From the NCBI GenBank assembly GCA_002320555.1, contig DCJV01000031.1, positions 12,829 through 23,059 of the forward strand: a stretch of 10,231 nucleotides of DNA. The letters are read 5' to 3'. The first letter of the stretch is position 1; each line of letters starts with the position of its first letter. The stretch comes from Ruminococcaceae bacterium UBA1691. Lineage in GTDB: Bacteria > Bacillota > Clostridia > Oscillospirales > Acutalibacteraceae. A model generated the notes under the pieces. The model did not search any database and was not told where the DNA came from. It saw nothing but the letters and a program-made list of their open reading frames with translations. The translations under genes were made by a program, and so were the position numbers. Positions 1 to 6,872 of this stretch are shown here, in pieces.

Positions 1-51
1 ATTTTCCATACACGGATATCTTTACAATCCATACATATAGTTGATTGTTGT

Positions 52-80
52 TTGACAAATTCCATATATTGTGGTATAAT
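52..80 (+). promoter_or_regulatory. Sigma-A promoter P1 upstream of the SOS membrane-protein gene
   Basis: A perfect TTGACA (52-57) and a perfect TATAAT (75-80) are separated by 17 bp. It points toward the gene at 252 and leaves a leader of about 165 nt. That leader contains a small inverted repeat, TCCCAA-GA-TTGGGA (131-144), and a second promoter. The sequence match is direct; activity is inferred. Confidence 0.75.
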
Positions 81-162
81 GAATTTACAAAGAAAAAGGC
101 ACAATCATTTGACAAAAAGAATCTCCGCTGTCCCAAGATTGGGACTTTGGTTGAAATCCATC

Positions 163-176
163 CGAACATTTGTCTT
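163..176 (+). promoter_or_regulatory. Imperfect LexA-like site overlapping the P2 -35 element
   Basis: CGAACATTTGTCTT shares the left ten or so bases of the Bacillus SOS consensus CGAACATATGTTCG, but its right half (GTCT) is degenerate. It overlaps the -35 hexamer at 175-180. It could be a weak second operator beside the intact box at 214-227, or coincidence. Confidence 0.35.
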
Positions 177-202
177 GACAAGCGCAAAAAAGCTGTTATA
201 AT
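175..202 (+). promoter_or_regulatory. Sigma-A promoter P2, proximal, of the SOS membrane-protein gene
   Basis: TTGACA (175-180) and TATAAT (197-202) are both perfect, with a 16-bp spacer. A LexA box lies 11 bp past the -10, and an imperfect LexA-like site overlaps the -35. This is probably the main regulated promoter for the gene at 252. Confidence 0.8.
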
Positions 203-213
203 GGGAGTTGTTA

Positions 214-227
214 AGAACAAACGTTCC
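214..227 (+). promoter_or_regulatory. LexA (SOS) box downstream of P2
   Basis: AGAACAAACGTTCC fits the Gram-positive LexA core GAAC-N4-GTTC exactly. It sits just downstream of the -10 of P2, where a bound repressor would block initiation. A second box of the same form lies at 9635-9648 in front of another promoter, which makes chance less likely. Confidence 0.75.
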
Positions 228-251
228 GCTGACATCAAGGAGGTTATCGTT

Positions 252-578
252 ATGACAATCGGATTCATCTTGCGCACCATCGCCGAGGTCGCCGTTGTGG
301 CGTTCCTGATCTGGGGCTTTCTACATGAGGATAAATTCATTCGTTTTGAGGACAGGCTTGCCCGCATTGTCGCGGTCAATATCCGTAGAATCAGGCATCG
401 CCGCATGCTCAAAAAGCAGGGAGCGGTTCCTGCCGCGCGTCTACAAAAGCCCATGCAGACCCAGACACAGAAGACGGCCGCGCCCTCTGTAGCGAGTCAG
501 CAGACTTCTGCTTCCACTAAGCCGATTTCCCGTCCGGCCCGCCGCCGCAGGAAGAAAGTGTCCCAAAGTGCTGCCTGA
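252..578 (+). CDS. Small single-pass membrane protein, probably SOS-induced, function unknown
   Basis: The protein has 108 residues. The start is ATG at 252 because AAGGAGG (237-243) lies 8 nt upstream; extending the frame back to 45 would run through both promoters and the LexA box. Residues 4-22 or so form one hydrophobic helix (around AEVAVVAFLIWGF). An acidic stretch follows (HEDKFIRFEDRL), then a basic amphipathic segment with many Arg residues. The tail from about residue 60 is low-complexity, rich in Ala, Gln, Thr, Ser and Pro, and ends in an Arg/Lys cluster (PARRRRKK). No enzymatic motif or LysM domain is visible. Because of the LexA operator I infer a DNA-damage role. Many bacteria use small SOS-induced membrane proteins (YneA, SidA, DivS) to delay division, and this could be an analogue, but there is no recognisable homology to them. 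The gene is monocistronic, with a terminator 50-90 bp after the stop. Confidence 0.75.
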   Translation: MTIGFILRTIAEVAVVAFLIWGFLHEDKFIRFEDRLARIVAVNIRRIRHRRMLKKQGAVPAARLQKPMQTQTQKTAAPSVASQQTSASTKPISRPARRRRKKVSQSAA

Positions 579-630
579 TTTCGTAGAAAAGCTCCGGCAC
601 ATTAAAACAATTTTATTATAAAATGAATCA

Positions 631-668
631 AAACGCCGCCGCAGAATGCAAACTGCGGCGGCGTTTTT
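631..668. terminator. Intrinsic terminator between convergent genes, probably bidirectional
   Basis: AAACGCCGCCGCAG (631-644) and CTGCGGCGGCGTTT (653-666) form a perfect 14-bp stem with an 8-nt loop. On the plus strand it runs into TTTTT (664-668), ending the gene at 252-578. On the minus strand the stem is followed by TTTTGATTCATTTT, so it can also end the nucleoside phosphorylase transcript. Confidence 0.88.
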
Positions 669-737
669 CGATGATAAAAAACTGGAAATACGGCGTTCTG
701 AAATGTATATTCTCAAAAAGTGCTCACACCATTCCTT

Positions 738-1520
738 TTACAAGCTATTTGCGAACGTGACCACTTGTTCCACAAACGATTTTCGTATTTCGGCGAAATC
801 CGGCGCACCCCAATCCCATTTCTTCTCCTGCGGGGACAACGGATGGCGGTCAGAGGCGAGCAGAATGCATACGGCCGGTATTCCATAAGAGAAGCTGACC
901 GTTAGAATCGCGGACGCCTCCATATCGACGCCTACACAGCCCTGTTCCCGCCACAGCGCTTCTTTATAAAACGTTTGGCGGTAAACGGCGTCGCTTGTCA
1001 CCGTGGCGTGGGTATGGACGCGGAATCGCTGTTCGAAAAAATTCGCCGCCGAATGAAACAGCGCCTGATGCGGCACTGCAAATCGAACGTTTTCCGTATA
1101 ATGGCGTGACGTTCCCTCCTCGCTGAGCACCCGATACGGGATCAGTACGTCCCCCACCTCGATCCCCGGCGCGAACACGCCGCACATCCCGGCTAGGATC
1201 ACCCGCCTTACGCCGAGCGCGTGCAGGGTTTCCAGCGTATCCACTGCGGCAGGCGCGCCGTACCCGCCCTGCGTAAAACAAACGCGATCGTTTTGCCTCA
1301 GCGCCAGGCAGCTCGGATTTTCCAGAAAGCAAGGAAGCCGTTTGGCAAGCACACGGGTCGAAAAATGCTTTTGAAGATAGCGCATAGCCATGCCGATTTC
1401 AAAAATCACACAGGTTTCCGGCAAAAGCTTACTCGCTCCGCCGTGTATGCTGCGCACGTGTTCCCGCGCGGTAATCACAGGGGATGTATTGTCCTCCGGT
1501 TGATACCAATTCCGTTCCAC
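738..1520 (-). CDS. Nucleoside phosphorylase (PNP_UDP_1 family)
   Basis: It is predicted to split purine or pyrimidine nucleosides with phosphate into base and ribose-1-phosphate (cytoplasmic salvage). I chose GTG at 1520 (260 aa) because AAAGGAGG lies 7 nt upstream; an in-frame ATG at 1562 lies upstream of that Shine-Dalgarno sequence and lacks one. Family hallmarks are the glycine-rich TQGGYGAPAAVDTLE (about 83-97), the GMCGVFAPGIEVGDVLIP segment (about 111-128) and the VDMEASA motif (about 198-204), with the substrate-contacting Met-Glu pair. An Asp after a hydrophobic strand (ILLASD, about 219-224) is also typical. I cannot tell uridine- from purine-type substrate preference. It follows pflA by 98 bp on the same strand. 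A weak promoter-like pair in the gap (TTTACA 1611-1606, 17 bp, TAGAAC 1588-1583) could give it separate expression; otherwise it belongs to the riboswitch-controlled transcript. Confidence 0.88.
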   Translation of the reverse strand: MERNWYQPEDNTSPVITAREHVRSIHGGASKLLPETCVIFEIGMAMRYLQKHFSTRVLAKRLPCFLENPSCLALRQNDRVCFTQGGYGAPAAVDTLETLHALGVRRVILAGMCGVFAPGIEVGDVLIPYRVLSEEGTSRHYTENVRFAVPHQALFHSAANFFEQRFRVHTHATVTSDAVYRQTFYKEALWREQGCVGVDMEASAILTVSFSYGIPAVCILLASDRHPLSPQEKKWDWGAPDFAEIRKSFVEQVVTFANSL

Positions 1521-1618
1521 CCCTACTCCTCCTTTCCCAATCAACGATCTTCGCCAGATCACTGAGGAATCATTTCTTTATGGTTCTATGTTCGTTCTGT
1601 TGCGTTGTAAACCATCAT

Positions 1619-2344
1619 TTAAGATTTCGGCAAAAGCCCTTCCGCCTTCAGCAGATCTAAAAGGCGCTGAAGCGCCTCCTCCCCCATCTCCGGCGTGTCC
1701 GCCAGCGGAAACGGAATCCCCATCCGTTCATACTTTTCCGCGCAGAGCTTGCGAAACGGCAGGAGCTCCAGCTTCTGCAGATTGTCAAATCGTCCGGCAA
1801 TGCGCGCAATCTGCCGCACCTGATCCGGCGCGTCCGTCAGCCCCGGCACGACCACATGCCGGATCCAGAGCGGCACTGCCATCGTCTGCGTCAGCTTCAA
1901 AAAGCGCAACACCTGATCGAACGATGCGCCGCAGTGTGTACGATAGCCGTCTTCCCCTGCAAATTTCAAATCACACAAAACGAGATCCGTATGCGCCAGC
2001 ACCTCTCTGGCACTCTCCAGATTTCCAATTCCGGAGGTATCAAGCGCCGTATGGAGCCTATGCTCATGCAGCAGGCGGAAAAGCGCTGCGACAAACGGCG
2101 CCTGCATCAGCGGCTCTCCGCCCGAAACCGTCACGCCGCCGTGCCTGAGATAGGGCCGATAGCGCAGGATTTTTTCACAGACGGCCTGTGGCGTATAGGG
2201 TTCCCCACCCTGCGGGTCCCAGGTATCGGGATTGTGGCAGTATGCGCAGCGCAGGGGGCAGCCTTGCAAAAATACGACAAACCGCACGCCCGGCCCGTCC
2301 ACCGCGCCCATGGTCTGAAAGGAATGCACCCGCCCTGTCATCAT
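1619..2344 (-). CDS. pflA: Pyruvate formate-lyase activating enzyme (radical SAM)
   Basis: The protein has 241 residues, close to the usual length. It uses a [4Fe-4S] cluster and S-adenosylmethionine to abstract hydrogen from the conserved glycine of PflB, making the glycyl radical. The cluster motif CxxxCxxC is Cys29, Cys33 and Cys36 (GCPLRCAYCHNPDTW), and the SAM-binding SGGEP motif is near residue 75. The N-terminal GxVHSFQTMGAVDGPGVRFV stretch is characteristic of PflA rather than generic activases. The first ATG overlaps the pflB stop as ATGA (2344-2341), and a second ATG follows immediately. No good Shine-Dalgarno is visible, so translation is probably coupled to pflB. The pair should be co-regulated by the riboswitch upstream of pflB. 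Confidence 0.96.
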   Translation of the reverse strand: MMTGRVHSFQTMGAVDGPGVRFVVFLQGCPLRCAYCHNPDTWDPQGGEPYTPQAVCEKILRYRPYLRHGGVTVSGGEPLMQAPFVAALFRLLHEHRLHTALDTSGIGNLESAREVLAHTDLVLCDLKFAGEDGYRTHCGASFDQVLRFLKLTQTMAVPLWIRHVVVPGLTDAPDQVRQIARIAGRFDNLQKLELLPFRKLCAEKYERMGIPFPLADTPEMGEEALQRLLDLLKAEGLLPKS

Positions 2345-4575
2345 GCGATCGCCTGATGGAAGGTCCGGGAAATGACCTCGCGCTGCTGCTCTTTCGTCAG
2401 CTTATGGAAATTGACCGCATAGCCGGAAACGCGAATGGTCAGATTCGGATATTTGTCCGGGTTGTTATATGCATCGACCAACATCTCGCGGTTCATCACA
2501 TTCACATTGATATGGTGTGCATTCTGTGCGAAATAGCCATCCAAAATCGAAACCAGGTTTTCACAGCGCTCCTCCAATGTTTTACCCAGCGCCTGCGGAA
2601 TGATGGAGAAGGTATTGGAGATGCCATCGCGGCAATATTCATAGGGAATCTTCGCCACGGAGTTGAGCGAAGCCAGCGCCCCGTTTTTCTCGCGCCCATG
2701 CATCGGATTTGCGCCCGGTGCAAAGGGTTCGCCTGCCTTGCGCCCATCCGGCGTGGCGCCGGTTTTTCTGCCATAGACCACATTGGAGGTGATTGTCAGG
2801 ATCGAAAGCGTATGTTCCGCACCGCGATAGGTGGGATTCTTCTTGAGCTCCTCGTAAAACAGCTTCACCTGCTCGCAGGCGATCTGATCGACGCGGTCGT
2901 CGTCATTGCCAAAAGCCGGGTATTCGCCCGTCGTCTCAAAGCCGGTGATCATGCCGCTATTATCCCGCAGGACGCGCACCTTTGCATATTTGATCGCGGA
3001 AAGTGAATCTGCCAGCACGGACAAGCCTGCCGCGCCAAAGGCCATGAAGCGATGCACCTGCGTATCATGCAGCGCCATCTGCGTTTTTTCATAGGCATAT
3101 TTATCATGCATATAATGGATGATATTCATCGTGTTGACATAGGTTTTCGCAAGCCACGGGCGATAGACATCCATCAGCTCCATCACCTTGTCGTATTCGA
3201 GATATTCTCCCTCGTAAGGCGTATGCTCCGGGCCGACCTGCATGCCGGTCTTCTCATCCTTTCCGCCGTTGAGGCTCATGAGCAGAAGCTTGGCGAGATT
3301 GGCCCGCGCGCCGAAGAACTGCATCTGCTTGCCGACCTGCATGGCGGATACGCAGCAGGCGATCGCATAATCGTCGCCGTAAATTGGGCGCATCAGATCG
3401 TCGTTTTCATACTGAATGGCGTCTGTATCGCACGAAACCTTGGCGGCAAAGCGCTTAAATGCATCGGGAAGCCGGTTGGACCAGAGGACGGTCAGGTTCG
3501 GCTCCGCAGAAGAGCCAAGGTTATAGAGCGTGTGGAGCATCCGGTAGGAGCTCTTGGTCACCAGTGTGCGCCCGTCCTCGCCCATGCCGCCGATCGCCTC
3601 CGTGATCCACATCGGGTCTCCTGCAAACAGCTCGTTATAAGCCGGCGTGCGCAGATGCCGCGCCATACGCAGCTTCATCACAAAATCGTCAAAGAGCTCC
3701 TGCGCCCCGGCTTCGTCAAGCACACCATTTTTCAAATCGCGTTCAAAATAGATATCGAGGAAGGTGCTCGTGCGGCCAAGGCTCATCGCCGCACCGTTTT
3801 GCTCCTTGATCGCACCGAGATAGCCGAAATAGAGCCACTGCACCGCTTCCCGCGCCGTTTTGGCAGGAAGGGAGATATCGTAGCCATACTGCATCGCCAT
3901 ATCCTTCAGATAGCCGAGGAAGGTAATCTGCTGGAACAGCTCTTCAGACAGGCGGATCGAATCGACATCCATCACGCCCTCCGCGATTTTGGCTTTATCC
4001 TTCTTCTTTTCCTCAATCAGGCGGTCCACCCCGTAGAGCGCCACGCGGCGGTAATCCCCGATGATGCGGCCGCGGCCGTAAGCGTCCGGCAGGCCTGTGA
4101 TAATCCCGCAGTGGCGCGCCTTGCGTGTTTCCTCCCCATACACGCGGAAGACGCCGTCGTTATGCGTGGTGCGGAAGCGGAACTCCTCCTCCACTTTATT
4201 GGAAAGGTGATAGCCATAAGCCTCGCATGCGTCGCGCGTCATGCGGATGCCGCCAAAGGGATTGACGCCGCGGCGCAGGGGCCTATCCGTCTGCAGGCCG
4301 ACGATCAGCTCCTTTCCCTGATCCAGGTAACCGGGGTTGTAGCTTGTCAAGGAGGAGACTGTTTCCGTATCGATATCCAATACACCGCCGAATTCCTGCT
4401 CCAACTTTAAGAGATTGGAAAGCTTGTGGTTCAGCTCCTGCGTACGTTGCGTCGGCCCCACAAGAAAGGCGCCATCCCCCTCATAGGGCGTATAATTTTT
4501 CTGAATAAAATCGCGTACATCGATCTTTTCCTGCCATTTGCCGGGTTGAAAACCCTCCCAAGCCATATGTTCCAT
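2341..4575 (-). CDS. pflB: Formate C-acetyltransferase (pyruvate formate-lyase)
   Basis: It converts pyruvate and CoA to acetyl-CoA and formate in anaerobic metabolism. The 744 residues align from memory almost end to end with E. coli PflB: AWEGFQPGKWQEKIDVRDFI at the N-terminus, QNGAAMSLGRTSTFLD in the middle, and the catalytic pair Cys407-Cys408 in DDYAIACCVSAMQVGKQ. The glycyl radical site is Gly718 in RVSGYAVNF, so all radical-chemistry residues are present and the enzyme should be active. The start is ATG at 4575 with GGAAAGGGG 9 nt upstream. A promoter lies near 4778-4750, and the leader between them is a ZTP-type riboswitch ending in a terminator. Expression is therefore expected when ZMP/ZTP accumulates. 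Formate can supply 10-formyl-tetrahydrofolate for purine synthesis. Confidence 0.97.
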   Translation of the reverse strand: MEHMAWEGFQPGKWQEKIDVRDFIQKNYTPYEGDGAFLVGPTQRTQELNHKLSNLLKLEQEFGGVLDIDTETVSSLTSYNPGYLDQGKELIVGLQTDRPLRRGVNPFGGIRMTRDACEAYGYHLSNKVEEEFRFRTTHNDGVFRVYGEETRKARHCGIITGLPDAYGRGRIIGDYRRVALYGVDRLIEEKKKDKAKIAEGVMDVDSIRLSEELFQQITFLGYLKDMAMQYGYDISLPAKTAREAVQWLYFGYLGAIKEQNGAAMSLGRTSTFLDIYFERDLKNGVLDEAGAQELFDDFVMKLRMARHLRTPAYNELFAGDPMWITEAIGGMGEDGRTLVTKSSYRMLHTLYNLGSSAEPNLTVLWSNRLPDAFKRFAAKVSCDTDAIQYENDDLMRPIYGDDYAIACCVSAMQVGKQMQFFGARANLAKLLLMSLNGGKDEKTGMQVGPEHTPYEGEYLEYDKVMELMDVYRPWLAKTYVNTMNIIHYMHDKYAYEKTQMALHDTQVHRFMAFGAAGLSVLADSLSAIKYAKVRVLRDNSGMITGFETTGEYPAFGNDDDRVDQIACEQVKLFYEELKKNPTYRGAEHTLSILTITSNVVYGRKTGATPDGRKAGEPFAPGANPMHGREKNGALASLNSVAKIPYEYCRDGISNTFSIIPQALGKTLEERCENLVSILDGYFAQNAHHINVNVMNREMLVDAYNNPDKYPNLTIRVSGYAVNFHKLTKEQQREVISRTFHQAIA

Positions 4576-4623
4576 CGTGCGCGTCCCCTTTCCAAACGTA
4601 AAGTGCTCTTCCGCCGGCGAAAC

Positions 4624-4660
4624 AAAAAGGGCAGTATATGGATCTCTCCATACACTGCCC
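4624..4660 (-). terminator. Riboswitch-controlled intrinsic terminator (expression platform)
   Basis: On the minus strand GGGCAGT (4660-4654) pairs with ACTGCCC (4635-4629). An inner TATGGA/TCCATA stem has a 4-nt loop, and TTTTT (4628-4624) follows directly. Its 5' strand overlaps the conserved CUGGGCA of the aptamer. No promoter is visible between it and pflB, so pflB transcripts must pass it. Confidence 0.85.
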
Positions 4661-4731
4661 AGACGGCCGGCGAAACAGGCATTTCATTCCACTGTGGTTC
4701 TTACCACAATCATCCGTCAGTCATGAATGCC
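4624..4731 (-). promoter_or_regulatory. ZTP/ZMP riboswitch (pfl motif RNA) in the pflB leader
   Basis: Read on the minus strand, the leader shows the conserved 5' element ATGACTGACGG (4724-4714). Next comes the P2 hairpin TGTGGT-AAGA-ACCACA (4708-4693), then a GTGGAATGA purine-rich segment resembling the consensus GGGGAGCGA. Last is the hallmark 3' element GCCGTCTGGGCA (4667-4656). GACGG can pair with CCGTC. The terminal GGGCA is also the first strand of a terminator hairpin, so ligand binding would favour read-through. The aptamer begins about 12 nt after the predicted transcription start. The class senses ZMP/ZTP (AICAR nucleotides) that build up when 10-formyl-THF is low. The assignment rests on recalled consensus; no covariance search was run. 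Confidence 0.9.
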
Positions 4732-4749
4732 TTTTTCATTTGTGTCTTT

Positions 4750-4778
4750 AGCGTACCGCATGCCGAACGAAAAGTCAA
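4750..4778 (-). promoter_or_regulatory. Probable sigma-A promoter of the pfl operon
   Basis: On the minus strand TTGACT (4778-4773), a 17-bp spacer and TACGCT (4755-4750) give a good -35 and a weak -10. The predicted start near 4743 falls about 12 nt before the riboswitch aptamer, which supports the call. The weak -10 lowers certainty. Confidence 0.6.
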
Positions 4779-4849
4779 GCGGGCAGACACGCATCCCCGC
4801 GAATTCAGAATATTTCATAAACCGCAGGCGAAAAAAGGGAAAAAAACGG

Positions 4850-5446
4850 TCACATTTTTGAGCATTGATCAAGCCGATACCTGCCTGCAAATTCCACCCG
4901 CGCAAGGCAAGTGCAGCGCCGGACAAATTCGGCCTTTGCCGCGGTGTAGCCATCCCGATCGTGCCGATATCGTTGGCCAAGCTCCATTTTAAGCGCAGCA
5001 TAGGCCGACGCTTCCTCCGGATGGGCACACAGATAATCTCGGAAATACAGCTCGCCCCAATCGCCGAAATGCCGCACATGCAGATGATAAACCTGTTGCG
5101 CAAACCCCTGCGGCGTATATCCCTTATGAAAGGCTAGCCGGAATTCCGGCTTCTGCTGCTCCAGCATGAGCGTCCAGCCGCTCTTTTGCAAGGCGGCGCA
5201 CAATGGCCCGGGCGGGCAATCTTCTGAAATTTCCAATAAAATATCCACCGTCGGCTTGGATTGCAACCCAGGCACCGCCGTGCTGCCAATATGGCTGATC
5301 CGCCGGATCGTCTCTTCACCCAGGAGGGAGACGATTGCCTTGCGCTCCTTCTCATACCATGCAGGGTAACGCTGGTCATATTCCTTGAGCACAATTGGGA
5401 ACAGCTGCCAAAGCTCCTCAAGGCTCATTTCACTCAGCTCTTTCAT
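4850..5446 (-). CDS. GrpB/UPF0157 family protein (nucleotidyltransferase-like)
   Basis: The protein has 198 residues. The family signature is the HIGSTAVPGLQSKPTVDILL block (about 52-71), which resembles the GS...D-x-D active-site region of nucleotidyltransferases. Downstream, the HLHVRHFGDWGELYFRDYL stretch (about 121-139) is also conserved in the family. GrpB proteins are widespread in Firmicutes, but their substrate is not established. The start at 5446 leaves 14 bp after the rlmH stop, so it is probably the last gene of the murA - walJ - rlmH - grpB transcript. Its Shine-Dalgarno is poor (AGGGG at 11 nt, or AGAAGG only 3 nt away). An in-frame ATG at codon 7 is possible. No convincing terminator follows the stop; read-through would meet the pfl promoter region. 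Confidence 0.88.
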   Translation of the reverse strand: MKELSEMSLEELWQLFPIVLKEYDQRYPAWYEKERKAIVSLLGEETIRRISHIGSTAVPGLQSKPTVDILLEISEDCPPGPLCAALQKSGWTLMLEQQKPEFRLAFHKGYTPQGFAQQVYHLHVRHFGDWGELYFRDYLCAHPEEASAYAALKMELGQRYRHDRDGYTAAKAEFVRRCTCLARVEFAGRYRLDQCSKM

Positions 5447-5460
5447 TCGCCTTCTGCCCC

Positions 5461-5943
5461 CTATTTATGATATTTTCCACCGCTGCCGATCTCAAAGGCG
5501 CGGTAGAGCTGCTCCAAAAGCATCACGCGCGCAAGCTGATGCGGGAAGGTCATCTGCGATAGGGAGAGCTTTCCCTGCGCTCTCGTCTTGACCGCGTCGG
5601 ACAGGCCCCACGATCCGCCGATCACAAAACAGACGCTGCTCACGCCCTCGACCGCCAGCTTTTGCAGCTCTGCACTGAATCGCTCGGAAGATTGCTGTTT
5701 TCCCTCAATACACAGCGCATAAACATATGCGCCGGAAGGAATCCGGGAGAGGATCCGCTGCCCCTCTTGCGCAATGGCGGCAGCAAGCTGTGCATCAGAC
5801 GGTGCGTCCGGCACCCGCACCGCAGGGAGTTCGCCAATCTCCAGCCGGCAAAAGGCGGAAAGCCGCTTTTGATACTCCGCGCAGGCATCCCGCAGATAGG
5901 GCTCCTTCAGTTTTCCAATGCAAATGATGTTAACCCGAAGCAT
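5461..5943 (-). CDS. rlmH: 23S rRNA (pseudouridine1915-N3)-methyltransferase RlmH
   Basis: The 160 residues match the normal size of this SPOUT-class methyltransferase. It uses SAM to methylate pseudouridine 1915 in helix 69 of 23S rRNA, acting on assembled 70S ribosomes. Recognisable blocks are IICIGKLKEPYLRDACAEY near the N-terminus, the LCIEGKQQSSERF segment, and the SAM-binding FVIGGSWGLS loop. The C-terminal LSQMTFPHQLARVMLLEQLY stretch, ending in the invariant GGKYHK, is also present. The start is ATG at 5943 with an AAGGAA ribosome site about 8 nt upstream. It lies 31 bp after walJ. In Bacillus, walJ/yycJ and rlmH are also near neighbours, separated by an htrA-type protease gene that is absent here. 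Confidence 0.97.
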   Translation of the reverse strand: MLRVNIICIGKLKEPYLRDACAEYQKRLSAFCRLEIGELPAVRVPDAPSDAQLAAAIAQEGQRILSRIPSGAYVYALCIEGKQQSSERFSAELQKLAVEGVSSVCFVIGGSWGLSDAVKTRAQGKLSLSQMTFPHQLARVMLLEQLYRAFEIGSGGKYHK

Positions 5944-5974
5944 GTTCCAAATTCCTTTTTTCTCTTTTCCCTTG

Positions 5975-6766
5975 TCAAAAGACCGTCACCGGAGCAGAGC
6001 ATACCGGCTCCGCCACCTGCAACAGATAGTCCTTTCCCTCCTGCGCGCCCATTTCGTTCAGGGCGGCGACCGCCGTCTGGCGGGCAAGCTGGGGGATATT
6101 GTTCTCCTTGCTCAGATGCGCCAGGCAGAAGCGCGTTGTCCCACGGCCGACGAGTTGCTCGAGCACGCAGGCGCAGGCATCGTTGGAAAGGTGCCCGCGG
6201 TCGGAAAGAATACGCCGCTTAAGCATATAAGGATACGGCCCATTTTCCAGCATCCGGACGTCATGATTCGACTCCAGCACCACAAGGTCGCATCCAGAAA
6301 TCGCGTTCATCACCTCATTGGTCATCACGCCCATATCCGTGGCAACCGCAACGCGGCGCTCCCCGGGCAGCTCGATCACATAGCCGAAGCCCTCCCGGCA
6401 ATCGTGTGGAATCGGAAACGGGCGGACGAACAGGCGGCCTGCCTCCATGCCGCTCTTCGGCACCACGCCAGCATAGAATTTGCCGTTCAGAACCTGCGCT
6501 TCATCAAGCGCCTGCAGCGTTCCCGCAGAAGCGTATACGTCGATGTGGTGGCGCGCGGCAAAGACACGCAGCCCCTTGACATGGTCGCTATGCTCATGCG
6601 TGACAAAAATCGCGCGCAGCTGCGCGGGGTCTGCATCGATACGGCGCAGTGCAAGCTCCAGCTGCTTTGCGGACATCCCCGCATCGATGAGGATACTGCT
6701 GCCGGAAGCCGCTATGTACATACTGTTGCCGCTGCTCGAGGAGAACAGCGGAGAAAACCGCGCCAT
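5975..6766 (-). CDS. walJ: MBL-fold metallo-hydrolase, WalJ/YycJ type
   Basis: The protein has 263 residues. Metal-binding residues are His57, His59, Asp61 and His62 in THEHSDH. Further ligands are likely in the PIPHD, ATDMG and GHLSND segments, and the SNHDVRML...YPYMLKRRI stretch is typical of WalJ proteins. The family is thought to act as a DNA exonuclease/nuclease-like hydrolase linked to the WalRK neighbourhood and to coordination of division with replication; the exact substrate is unsettled. The start ATG at 6766 has a GAGGCGG-type site upstream. A stem with a U-run lies only about 25 bp before the start, and no promoter is seen between them, so it probably depends on read-through from murA. 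No walR/walK genes are in the window. Confidence 0.92.
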   Translation of the reverse strand: MARFSPLFSSSSGNSMYIAASGSSILIDAGMSAKQLELALRRIDADPAQLRAIFVTHEHSDHVKGLRVFAARHHIDVYASAGTLQALDEAQVLNGKFYAGVVPKSGMEAGRLFVRPFPIPHDCREGFGYVIELPGERRVAVATDMGVMTNEVMNAISGCDLVVLESNHDVRMLENGPYPYMLKRRILSDRGHLSNDACACVLEQLVGRGTTRFCLAHLSKENNIPQLARQTAVAALNEMGAQEGKDYLLQVAEPVCSAPVTVF

Positions 6767-6791
6767 ATCATCACCGCCTCATGCGTTTCAT

Positions 6792-6816
6792 AAAAGAAAA
6801 GAGGCGCACGCGCCCC
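6792..6816 (-). terminator. Intrinsic terminator or attenuator between murA and walJ
   Basis: On the minus strand GGGGCG-CGTG-CGCCTC (6816-6801) forms a 6-bp GC-rich stem containing one G-U pair. It runs into TTTTCTTTT (6800-6792). The stem is short, so termination may be partial, which would let walJ - rlmH - grpB be expressed at a lower level than murA. Confidence 0.55.
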
Positions 6817-6844
6817 TTGATCTGCTTTTCCCAAGGACTCAAAC

Positions 6845-6872
6845 ACAAAACATGCATCCAGCTATGTTTTGT
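6845..6872. repeat. 9-bp inverted repeat after murA
   Basis: ACAAAACAT (6845-6853) and ATGTTTTGT (6864-6872) are perfect inverted copies around a 10-nt loop, 28 bp beyond the murA stop. The stem is AT-rich and lacks a following U-run on the minus strand, so it is at most an accessory 3' hairpin. Confidence 0.5.

Noticed and set aside
45..251. N-terminal extension of the first gene back to 45
   Set aside because: It would translate through two consensus promoters and a LexA box, and the extra sequence lacks a ribosome site. ATG at 252 has AAGGAGG at 8 nt.
1521..1618. GAAC-rich stretch (GAACGAACATAGAAC on the minus strand) as another LexA box
   Set aside because: The GAAC copies are direct rather than inverted repeats; there is no GAAC-N4-GTTC arrangement.
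3052..4410. 452-codon plus-strand open frame opposite pflB
   Set aside because: It is antisense to a full-length, highly conserved pflB and its sequence (His/Arg/Ile-rich) resembles no protein. It is open because of codon bias on the other strand.
4693..4708. Palindrome TGTGGT-AAGA-ACCACA considered as a Rex or Crp/Fnr-type operator for pflB
   Set aside because: It lies about 40 nt inside the transcript and fits the P2 hairpin of the ZTP riboswitch, whose other conserved parts flank it. Its inner bases do not match the Rex consensus.
4780..4849. A terminator after the GrpB gene (T-runs and a GCGGG/CCCGC pair)
   Set aside because: The T-runs come before the only stem, which is just 5 bp with a 12-nt loop; not a convincing intrinsic terminator.
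5918..6793. 291-codon plus-strand open frame opposite walJ
   Set aside because: It is antisense to the recognisable MBL hydrolase and shows no family features.
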